NCBI GenBank assembly: GCA_009792885.1
Contig: WMCF01000035.1
Location: 4,340,361 to 4,404,360 of the forward strand
Reading direction: 5' to 3'
Length of the DNA: 64,000 nucleotides
DNA from: Eremophila alpestris peregrina
Lineage: Eukaryota > Chordata > Aves > Passeriformes > Alaudidae
Shown here: one piece after another, positions 26,301 to 37,195 of the stretch
Layout: each line of letters opens with the position of its first letter
How positions within the stretch are numbered: the stretch's first letter is position 1
Made by a program: the position numbers and the translations under genes
The notes under the pieces: generated by a model
Told to the model about the DNA's origin: nothing
Database searches by the model: none
What the model saw: the letters and a program-made list of their open reading frames with translations, nothing else

Positions 26301-29300
26301 TGTCATAGTATAGAGAGGGGCAGAAAGTTAAAAATGAGCAGCCTCTCCCCTGATCCCACAATCAGGCTGGCTGTCAACTTTTCTTCTTTTCAGTGATTAA
26401 TCTACATGGGAAAGACTTGCTTTTCCTGTGCAAAACTTGCTCTCACATGCTGCATGACAGTTGTGTTAGCATTAGGCACTTTAGATAGTATAATCAAATC
26501 AAATCTGAATCTCCCTGTTCTTTCACTGGTGCTTTTTGGGACTAGTCTTGAACTCAAACCTAAATTAAGCTGCTTGGATTATTCCCTAATGGAAGCAGAT
26601 CCATTTTGGCAGCTTTTTTTTCTTGAATATGATGACTTCATTGATTCTCTAGTATTATTTATGGTTCATTTTGGTTTTTTTTTTATTATCTATACTTCTG
26701 ACCTTAGTATGCAATGGTTTGGCACATAAATAAGTCAGCTGACAGACAGCAAACACACACACAAAAAGGCAAGCAAAAACTCCAACAAACAAACAAGCAA
26801 AAAAAAAGAAAACCAACACACCAAAAAAACCTCCAAACAACCAACCCTCCCACCCCAAAACAAACACCCAATACCAACTCAGCAAAGCCCCTAATTTTTG
26901 CCTCTTCATTAAATTCTTCACCTCTGTATTCCATTGTTGTGTTCCTTCTCATTTGCAGTTTGTGGCTGAAATGAATTTTTGGAAGCAATAGCTTCTGGTC
27001 ATTCTCTGATTACAGCATTTCCATTCTTTCTCTCTGTTGTACCTCAACCAAAGGATTGATTTCGAAACCTTTGTAACTATTATCAAAAATGAAAGGGCAT
27101 GATTTTGACAGGTCAATATTAACTATTTCAATCCCAACTCCTTCTTGTTTTCAGGTTATTGCTGCAAACAAAAACTAGCATTCATGAGTTAGTCTCAACC
27201 CTCTGTTAAAATGAAAATAAAAATTCTGGGAAGGAAAATTTTCATTGTTTTTATCTGGAACTCATAAAATCTATAATTCTCTTATAGAATCAACCATCAA
27301 GACATTGTATCTAAGTCATGAAAAGTGCTCTTGTTAAATAGTTTCATTTTCTCTTTGATGTGCTATGGTCTTGTCAAAAAGGCTGTTGATTACCATGATT
27401 AAGACAAACAAAATATGTATTTAGGTTCTAATATAAACAGGCTGTAATTACCTAGTAAGTCTGAGATCTGAAAATTGATGCTAAAGAAAATGTTCTGGAT
27501 CTGTAGTTTGTAGTTCTAGAGTTGTAATTATAGTGTTCATTAAAAGTCATTCTTGGTCTTTAGGGGTTTAAGGATTGGGTTTATAAGTTTAAGCTTTCAA
27601 GTATGTTTTACAAATAACTGAGTAGGAAGACAGAATGATAATCCAAGTGGCATAGTGGTCTGTAGAGCTCTAAAACTTTCAGAATAAATGGAGTATGATA
27701 GATGAGGAAATGTGAAGGTGAAGTGATGTAACTTGTTCAGTTCTGTACCAGCCCTGTTCTATTAAGACTGGCTTTTGGAAACCCTTAAATTTTAAGCCTG
27801 ACTCTGATCATAAGTGTTCACCTCAGGATAGATGTGTTACTTCTCTTTGGAGGCTTCTGTCTGCATGAGCACTGTGGCTGCAGGCTGGGAAACTGAGAAG
27901 CACCATTTAGTCACTGTGCCCTGACACGTCAGTGGGGAAACAAACACCCATCTCTTCCCCCTACAGCTTAAGCTGTGTCCGTGCTCATCAGCACCATCAA
28001 GCTGTGCTCTCTGTAAAACAAGGGCAGTTTTCTCTGGCTTTAGTCATTACTGTTTGGGCAGGTGCTCATGAGAATGTTCAATATATTAACCACTGTTAAT
28101 CCTCATTTCTAAGTCCAGCTTTGAGTGAGAAGGGGAGATTCATCCCAATCTTCTAGTGGTTTTAGCATGTACTCCACAGGAATCATTCCCATTTTAGGAG
28201 CCTGGTACATAGGCATTTTTCAGATTTCCAGTCTTCCTCTCCCATCTGATTCATGTTTCTGAGATTACTTTTGCTATTAACGAAAGCTTCATACAATTGT
28301 GAGAGAGAATTTAAAAAAAAACCAAACAGCAAAATAACATAAACTCAAATCCAGCAATATGGGGAGATTTGTATTGTGTTTAATATGCTTTTGGGTGAGA
28401 CTACAAAGGAAACCTGTTTGATTCTTCAGCCTTGCTGTCCCCTGCCAGGACAGGGAATGACACTCATGCTTATTTCCTTTGATGAGGCAAGTCCATCGCT
28501 CTGCACTGTCTCTTTTTAACCTGAGAACCTAAAGATGAAAATAAAGATCAAGAGCTGCATATCACCCTCCTGTTCTTCCATGTCACAGGGAATACAGAGC
28601 AAAGTGTGGCAGTTTGCAGCAGGCAGCTCTCCAGGCACCAAGGCTGAGGTGGTCAGCCTGCTCTGAGAGCTCCACCTGACACACAGCTAGAAATTGTTCC
28701 AAAAGTAATTTCTAAGTCACTTTTGTTTTAATTTGGGACATATTGACTTTTTGAAAATATTTTTATTTTATACTTTCCCTTCCTCCTTGATCCCATTGCT
28801 TGGTGTAAAGGTGAATTAAGAATATAAAGATCAAGCCAGCCAAAAGCATGTTGTTTTCTGTTTGAGGCACTGCTTGTCATGAGAAAAATCCAGATTGCTT
28901 GCTAGCACTGAAGCTTGAACTTCAGAGGAAACAATTACCCTTATTAAAAGAACTCTGTTTAATGTACAGTGCATAATGGGAGGACAACAGGGAGGATCAT
29001 TTCACTACTTAATGGACTACAATTAAACTTAAAGCAAACTTCTGTCCTCATTTTCACCCATGTAACACAGGCCAGGATTCTCCTCCTATGACTGAACAAA
29101 ATATGAAAGGTATAGTTCTGCAGCTGCTTTGTTTCTGTGGAAAGTTTCCTGACAGTGAAGTACTGTGCAAGAAGCAGCTGCAGAATCAGGCCCTTTGTAC
29201 ACATGCACTTGTAGTAATCTTAAAAGAAATAGAATGGGACCAGCAAAATGGCACTTTAGCTCAAAGAAAAATCCAGCGTCTTCCATCTGCTCCCTGATCT

Positions 29301-32300
29301 TGCAGCTGCAGTGAATTATGATGTGCCGTCACATTTATAGGGTGATTTCATCAACCGATTTATTTAATTAATTTAGATTTAACATTGTACAAAGGGTATG
29401 TGATAAAGTGGTGTAACTCTTTCCTCAGCCACCACACCAGCCAAGATTTATTTTGTGTATCCTCCGCCTCCCTTGTGTCCTCCCTTGTGCTTTTCAAGCT
29501 GCAGCCAAGGGAGAGTTTGGAATAGCTGGTTGGACCTAAAGCTGTTTAACAGTGCTGCCAAGGAGCAGAACTGGCAACTTGGATCTTGTGATGTTAGAGT
29601 TAAAACATCCATATAGTCTCTCCACCAAAAGGTATCACCCTGGTGTGTCCCTAGTGACTCCTGAATGTGCACAATGTTTCATGTAGAAGAAGGGATACAC
29701 CTGGGGCCAGGTGGTTCCTTGGGGTGTTAACAATTTTAGGATATGCTTCTTTAATATCCTTCTTGGATGTAATCTTGAAATGGCACAGACTGCACTCTTT
29801 TACTTTGTTTCTGTAGAACAATGAAATCCATAGGTGCTAATAGATCAAATCAGTAGCATAATAAATGCACAGTTGTGATTTGGTGACATACTGGTTGCCA
29901 AAATAAGGGACTCTTTCCTTTGATGGTTTCAATAATCATAGTACAGTTACAGAATGCTACTATATAATGCAGATATGGGGAAATCAGAGCACAGGTTTTG
30001 GCAACAGCTGTATGCAGACTTAGGATGTCATGATCTCTGTGGTGAAAAACTTCTTATCAAATAGGTGAGATAATAGAACAGAAGTATTTCTAATTAAATG
30101 CTCTGGTATACATTTATATCTCTGTATGTGTGTGCATTAGAGGGAAAAGCAGGGGTTTAGTTACACTTCTTAGCTGTGTACACAACTCTGAGAAACCAGA
30201 GGAAGTTGCAGTGTCAAAATTTTTTGTCTTAATATTTCTCCAGTGCTCACTTTGAATGAGGGCAAGGGCTATGCTGAGTAAAACCCAGAAAAATATCAAG
30301 AATGGTTTAACTGAGTCAATGCAAAACATCTACACTTGTAACACTTGTTTTGTAGTATTGATCATGCTGCAGTTATGAGCCTTAAGAATTCAATGGTTCT
30401 CATATATAAGGAAATAAAATCAATTATTTTTGGTGGAAGAGAGAGTGAAAAAAATCAAGAAGGGACTGAATATTTATTACAATGTGTACAGAGAAGTGGT
30501 CTGGGCATCTTTTTGTACCCCTGCTTTATGAAGCCAGAGATGATGGAAATATCTTTGTATTTAATTTTCATTTGTCTTGCTTTGTTTTTCATAGTCCTGC
30601 AAAATAGTCAACCTTTTAAACTGTATTTTGCTGGTTTATTTTCTCTTATAAATGAATATTTACTAAGAACTTAGATTATTTCTATGGAGTGAGACCACAA
30701 AAACAAAATGGTTCTTTGCTAGTAGCAAAACTGTAAAATAAGATCTCAGTTAAAATGCATGTGCTTCATCTGAAAAGCTTCAAAGTTCTGTTGGCTGTTC
30801 TAATTTCACAATATTGGATAAAGTCAGCACAAAGGGAAAAGGATTATTACAGAAACTAGGCTTGATTCCACAATGCTAGGATTAGGATTGTGACCCTAGA
30901 ACTCTAAGCAGCATTCAGCAAATAAAATCGAGGAACAACCCAATACTTTCTTGTGTTAGATAATCTTAAAAGAAGTCATCATGTGGTAGTGTGAAAGAAA
31001 AAGAGTCAAAACAGTGTAGGAACTGTTTTAATTTCAGAAATGATCAGAGTAATTAGAAGTTGAGAATGTCACTGAGATAACGACTCAGGCTTTTTGGAAT
31101 TTTACTAATCAAAAAGTAGAGATGAGAGGGAGAAAACAGCACAGCGTGTTCAGTAGTACAGAATCATGAACTAGGAATAAATTACATGGAAGATCTATTT
31201 TTGTAATAATACCCTTTTCTAATTATTTTTTACCTTGTGTCTAGAGCTAAAAGTGGCTGTTTGTGTCACAATCAAATCAGATTTGCTTTCTCCATCAATA
31301 TAGTTTGAGTTAATAAAATTCTTGCCCCTTCCCCCACCAGGAGTTTGAGTAATTCTCATGTTGCAACAAACCCACATCTAAAATCAGAGTTGGTTCTGGC
31401 ACTGGTGCAACAGATTAACTGCTGTTCTTATTGAGCAATTCACCTTTTGGTTCTCCAATCAATACAAAGGGCTTGGCATGGATGCTGCTGCCTTCCTCCC
31501 TTGCACTCTCTATTTTCTGTGATTTCCACAGGAGATACTGCTTGTCATGGACCCATGTCCTGGTTCCTCTCACTGGGGGGATTATTTAGACTGCCCTAGC
31601 TGAGTACATGTAAAATCAAAGATTGCTCCTTTAAAGGAAATCCCTGGTAAGTGCTTTCAAATCTGAAGCAGCATCATGTGAGTTGGTAGTTACGGGGAAA
31701 TATAGTAGGAAATACTAGGTTTAGCCAGAAATTTTATCTATTATTTTTTAAATGAGGTGTTGATTTTTATGAACATATCATACTTGGCAGATTCCTTCAG
31801 GGCTGTGTTCAAAAATTTTGTCAGCTTTACTTTTTCTTCTCCCTGTTAATGTTCAGCTTGAAAACTAGCACCACTTGCATCACTTCCAGACTGAACTGTG
31901 GTTTGTCTAGGAAGTGAAAATGAAATGCTTCTGAATCAGAAGTCTGATCTCCATATGGTTTCTCTCAACATTAATAAGAACCTAACAAAAAAAAATCATC
32001 CCCTCTTGTCAAATTCAGAATGTTTGACTTTCATATCCATTTTTTAATTAGAGAAACATGTCTGAACCTGGGAGATCAAGCAGTTCACAGACAATAAGCT
32101 AATCCATCACAAGTCTAACAAATCTGCATTTAAAAATAGTCTCAATGCTACCCTTTGGTCAGTAACAAGCATTATATTGTTATTACTTTATTATTAATGT
32201 TCTTTTCCCAGTAGTAGTCATCTGAGATGTCTTCATCAAACTGGACATGGTCTGGTTAATGAAACAATGGTGGGAAATATATTATTGGCCCTAACCAGCA

Positions 32301-32644
32301 AAGAGAGAAGTAGCAAAGAGAAGTTTGATTTATCTTTGCTTACATGATACAAAATAATATTGAGACATTTTGTGAACAAATCAAAATGTTCTCTGTTAGA
32401 TACATTTACAGATTCAATTTTTTACACTAAACCAGTAGGGGAGCTTATAGAGAAAAAAACTTGTTCAAAGTTTCTTTTTTGGGTTCATTACTTGCTATTT
32501 TATTGGAAAGGAATAATAAATTGCTCCCATTTCAGAAAAGAATACTAGAGTTGCTATCCCAGCAAAAGAGTAGATCATAGCTAAGAAAAATTTCTAGAAT
32601 AAGTGCAGTGAACATTAGTGAGAATCAGAAAATATTGGAAATCA
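23332..32644. other. Non-coding stretch
   Basis: No gene, RNA or repeat family is recognised. Part of it (about 24,400-25,300) is strongly AT-rich. Modestly GC-richer patches lie near 27,840-28,020 and 28,560-28,690 without long frames. The A/C-rich tract inside is listed separately. Confidence 0.55.
26749..26878. repeat. A/C-rich tract (complement of the T/G type)
   Basis: About 130 bp with almost no G or T on the + strand, starting with a short CA repeat and continuing with AAAC, CCAAC and CAAAA words. On the other strand this is the same T/G-rich type as at 23.2 and 62.4 kb. The frames across it on either strand are composition artefacts. Confidence 0.8.
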
Positions 32645-33054
32645 CTACTCATTCATGAGGGTTGGCATCTCATTAGGTGGCACATTAGGCCCTTGGTCAC
32701 AGTCATAGCTTGCAAGATGAAGTAAATGACACAATGTGTTCATATGGTGCAACTTCTTGCCAGACACCTCTGAAGTGAAGCCAAGATCATTTGAGCTCTC
32801 TAGTGTGCCTTTTCTAGCAGCACTTATCTCTTTACAGACACCATTTTTGAGCATTCTCACCAGCCAGGTAGGCTCCTTTTTCCACTCCTAGAATTTTCCT
32901 GACTCTTACACTCTTTATGGCTGTCTTCTAGCTCCTCCTGCATTTTATGCCCCATATCCTTTCTCTTCAGTGTTTGCCTCTGCACTGTGTGATCACTACA
33001 TTTTCTTTCTGCCTTCAAAAATCTCATCTCCTGTGTCAGGCTTTTTAATTCCAT
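32645..33054 (-). pseudogene. Possible exon or gene remnant, unrecognised
   Basis: Two minus-strand frames abut at about 32,860 in different phases. The upstream one (33,054 to 32,857) starts at an ATG and reads a highly charged, coiled-coil-like peptide beginning MELKSLTQEMRFLKAERK. The downstream one (32,860 to 32,645) has balanced, protein-like composition and includes SAARKGTLESSNDLGF. The junction CTG|GTGAGA also resembles a splice donor. It could be one frameshifted remnant, a single exon, or chance. I do not recognise a family. An in-frame stop lies just upstream of the ATG, and no good acceptor is obvious. Confidence 0.2.
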
Positions 33055-33992
33055 AGCTGGTTATATATCAGTGGTGAAAGGGCCATCATCTTTCCTGAGA
33101 AAAGTAGAGCTTTAATGGTCTGCAGCCATGTGAAATAGCAGTACCCTTCTGTGTGCCTGCCTAGCCTGTAAGCATCCTGCACTTAAGCAAAAGGACTCCA
33201 GGCATCACATCAATAACAAGAAGAATGCAGTGAGTGTTTTGGTTATTTGAAGGAGATGAACGGATCATGAGCAAAACTATCCTCTAAATAAATCAAGAGT
33301 AAATGCTATAAAAATTGTGAACTATGTAATGTAGGCAACTCTTGAATATTACAGATTTGTGAATCTTTCGACTTGTTTAGAAGATCACCACTTTATCTCC
33401 AGAGATTTATGTGAGCTCTTGTCTCTTTTTACTCTTACTGGCTTTTTTTGACTTTCATTTTGAACCTTCAGAAGAGTACATAACAAAATTCATCCCCAAT
33501 TTACAAAGATTTGCTTGATTTCACATTAAATGATACAAAACCTCCACGTTCAGCATAATTTCAACCTGAAATCATAAATCTGCTCACAGTCACTCAGCTT
33601 AGGATCATGAAGAAAATTTTAAAGGGCCCAAATGGAGGTTTCATAATTAACCTGTCAGCAGGTTTGGATTTCATTACAATTTGTACAGTTCTTTTTCAAA
33701 AGCATGCATGAGCAACTGGCCAAAAGACCATTCACAACTGAGTCACGCTGTCACCAGAAGGACATGAATTTTGCCTACTCATAATGGAACAAAATGCTAG
33801 TAACATTCACCACTGGCCTTCTTTTTTGGACAGAACAAGTCATCTAGTGGTGCTCAAGACTGGGATTTTGGCAGCTAGACTAAAATCTTTCTGAAAGTTA
33901 ACCAACAGCACTGAGCTTATATTGTAAAAAGGTCCACGAGAAGGTAATAAATGCACCATAAGCTATCAAACCATGAGCAGCTGTCTGTGAAT

Positions 33993-34046
33993 AGGTTAGT
34001 GTTATGTGTTGAAGACAGCAGGTTAATGTTATGTGTTGGAGAACTG
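33993..34046. repeat. 27-bp imperfect tandem duplication
   Basis: Two adjacent copies of a unit starting AGGTTARTGTTATGTGTTG lie at 33,993-34,019 and 34,020-34,046. They differ at several positions, so the duplication is not recent. Confidence 0.8.
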
Positions 34047-35182
34047 CCTGCCTATAGAACTAGCAGAAGCCAAAAAGGCTGGAGTTCCTCTGTCTAAACA
34101 TTCATGGCTTTTTGATCAGTATTGAGAGAAGCATTAAAGAAAGCATAATTCTGAAGACTTCTCTCTGTTAAGAGCTATGCTGCCATTTTTTAAATTAACT
34201 TTTTAAGAAAGTGACAGGACTCTGAAGGCCAAAATAGCTGATATCATTTAAAAATGGGGGGATTATTAAACCCATGAATAGAATTTGAGAAATTGTCATG
34301 AAACTGCAGCATTCTTGCAGACATATTGTCCATGCTCAAGATATATGACAGGACTCTGGGCACCTATGTGTAATATATCTTAAATGGCTTCCTAGAAAGG
34401 TCTTGCTAAAAATACTGCTGTCTGTCTTCATAATTGAATGGCTCTAATATGTGCCTTTTAAAATGCTTATGCCCAGAAATTGTACTAAGGCTACTATAGT
34501 TCTAGAAGTTCTTTACATGTGAAAAAAAAATCAACTGTTTTAATGTGATATTGATTATAACATGATATATGAATTCACAGTGTCCTTCTGAATTTTTATT
34601 TCTTTAATGAATAAAGGGAATTTAATTTAAGGTATTTAATTTATTTTATACTTTTCATGAAACACAAGGAAATGTGTTTCTCTTGATGGAGAGTTAACTA
34701 GTCTTAAGACTTAATAAGTTTCTTTGAAATACCCATGTACTACCTTCCAGTCCTTTTACACTGGGTGTTTAGAGAAAATATTGGAAGAAGGCATGATGGT
34801 TTTAAAGGAGAAGGAAAAATCAATAGGCAGCTACTTAGAGTATTGCAGTATGCAGATAAGCAGCTTTGCAAAGTCTGAACTTTGCACAGCAACATCAATA
34901 CAACTTGTAGAACAATGAACTTCAATACAAATGCTGTGGAGGGAGAGCAGGGAAATGCCTCTTATAAACAGAGCTGTAAATGGTGTTAATGCATGTTGAC
35001 AAGAGCCTGCTTGAGTAATTTACTGTGTTCAAATACTTTGCAAACCAATTCTTAGCAATAACTGCTGCAGAAAAAAGGCGTGGAACTGATGTGGCCTGTT
35101 TGTGTGAAATGCAGCCTTCCACCACCTCAAAACTGACATGTTTAGAAAGGCTTCATTTCCACAACATGTATTGAAAACAATA

Positions 35183-35223
35183 TTTTTTTTAGTGCAGAAT
35201 TTAAATGCCTGCATTAAAAAAAA
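35183..35223. repeat. Inverted repeat, 15-bp arms, 11-nt loop
   Basis: Left arm TTTTTTTTAGTGCAG (35,183-35,197) pairs with right arm CTGCATTAAAAAAAA (35,209-35,223) at 14 of 15 positions, the remaining one being a G-T wobble. The loop is 11 nt. Half of each arm is a T or A run, so chance is plausible, but the unique half also pairs. Confidence 0.75.
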
Positions 35224-36810
35224 GTATTTCACGTGTTGTAAATATTTCAATGGAAAAGATTTGAGGGATTTTGTGAATCATGGCTTCTTAAGTGTACGCT
35301 ACAAGGATTATATTGGCATGTGTCCTGCATAACTGCATTACTCTGATGAGTGGTGAAGGCATGAGTAAGTTATTTGCTACACTAAAGAAAGGATGTGGTG
35401 AGGTGTAAGAGTTTTAAGTACCAACTCCTTATGCCTCAAAAAATAATTCATTGCATAGCTGGCTGTTCATTCAGCTTTCTAAAATGCAGTGGTGACAATG
35501 ATCTAGCCTTCAGACTTTCCAAGCACTGAGTGGGGCTGAAATAGTAATTCCAGATGTAAAATTTCTGTCAAATTTCTAGGTTTGCTGGAAAGGCTGACTT
35601 CTGGGAAGTTCTTGGGCAGCCCTTTGGAGAACTTTAAGTGATCATTTGTCCTCACACCTGTGTCTAGAAGGTATCATTAATGCTCTGCCAAACTCCTGGT
35701 TTCTTATTTCTGGGGACCATCTGATAGTTGTCTTACTGAGGTTTTTTTGACTTTTATATGTATACTGAGGATTAATATAATGCTGGAGAGTGGCTGGTTT
35801 GGGTCAGTCCAAGCAGTTGTTAAAATAATTCACTGGTCCCTGGACTAGTTGCTAAAAATTTGTTTCAGAAAGCTGTTCGAGTCCTTATAGCTGCTTCCCC
35901 ATGTCTGTCACTTGGAGTGCATGTGTGTTGGTGGGTGGCAGTTGGGTGGGCAATTGTTTTTCCCTGTCCTTGCTTTCTTATTCTCCAAGTCCACTGGCAA
36001 AATCAGATGAGAAATCAACCTCTGCTTGTATTATAAAGAATTCATTTTCAAGGAAGGAAATCCTGGATGTTCTGGTAATGTCAACATTTAAGTTTAAAAT
36101 GCATATAGCAAATCTAAGGAAAAATATTAGCATTAGGGTCAAAAACCAAACAGTATGAGTATGGGAAGCAGTGATCTCAAGAGTATGCATCTTGTTTTGA
36201 TTCCTAGAGAAGTACATCCCAGCAGAGTCTTCTGACTGTTAACTAGATTAATTATAAACAGAACAAGCAAATATGTCCACTTTTATGAAAATGTAACTGC
36301 TAAATGTTTTTGCTGTTTACCTATTTCTACATTCATAGCTATGAATATCACATTAGTGGGAAAAAGTGGAACCGAATGTCATTTTAATTAAAAGCATAAT
36401 GAAAATTGACACTTCATTGCAACAGAAGCGATTTCAGCTACTCTCATTTAAATGTACAGAACAGTTTCAATATCTCATTTTTAGATAATTGTAACTTTCT
36501 AAAAATTGCATGATATCATACATTGATCTTGACCCAGAAAAGAAAAAATCTTTTTGCAAACAGCCTTCAGTGTACAAAAGTAAAAAAAAAAAAAGTCTGT
36601 GGTGATGTAAGATGCCTGAGATCAAATCCATGAACACACCTTGGTATCTTTTTCAGACCTTGCAGGTCATTTACTGCACCATGACCTCAGGGAGCACTCA
36701 GTTTTCCAGTCTTTCAGCCTCCTGATGTCTCCCAAATGTCACTCAGAAGTTGTGCTGTGTCCAGAGCATTTTTAGTATGCAAGCCCCTATTCAAAATGCT
36801 GGATGTTTTT

Positions 36811-36884
36811 GGTTAGTTTTGTTTATTTCTGGGGNNNTTNNTNNTTNNNNNTNNNTTTNNTNNNNTTGGTTTTTTTTTTTTTTA
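36811..36884. repeat. T/G-rich tract containing ambiguous bases
   Basis: A TTTTTGGTTAGTTTTG stretch leads into a block of mixed T and N at 36,835-36,865 and then TTGG followed by a long T run. The readable bases inside the block are only T, so the tract is probably a T/G-rich low-complexity run that could not be called reliably. Confidence 0.75.
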
Positions 36885-37127
36885 ATGCTCAGAACAATTC
36901 ATCACAAGACTTTTAAACTAAGATGAGGGTATTACAAAATGGTCAGCTACAATTGCAGCTCTGTCTTTCCAATACTGTGATACCTCTGAGTCAAACACAT
37001 TAATCCTGCATGACAGTCAGGAAGAATCAAACTGTTCTTTTTGCCCTTTTGTCTTTGCTGGATGCTTAAAAGTCCATCCAAACTTTAATGTGCTGAAGTC
37101 TTACTTCTATATTTGTTTTATTATAAG

Positions 37128-37195
37128 TGTTTTTAAAATCATGGATTTATCCAGAGCTGAAGGAGCTGGTATGGTTGAAATAGGCCCTCAAACAG
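37128..37195 (+). other. Isolated exon-like segment with ATG
   Basis: A pyrimidine-rich acceptor (CTTCTATATTTGTTTTATTATAAG, ending at 37,127) is followed by 68 bp and a consensus CAG|GTAAGA donor at 37,195/37,196. An ATG at 37,141 opens 18 codons (MDLSRAEGAGMVEIGPQT) and leaves phase 1. Both splice sites are good and the segment is frame-open, so it may be an exon of an unseen transcript, for example a non-coding RNA or an upstream alternative exon of the island gene 21.8 kb downstream. Chance occurrence in 57 kb is also quite possible. Confidence 0.2.

Noticed and set aside
26655..26988. Cysteine/phenylalanine-rich minus frames and a Q/T/N/K-rich plus frame
   Set aside because: They are translations of the A/C-rich tract in opposite directions, not genes.
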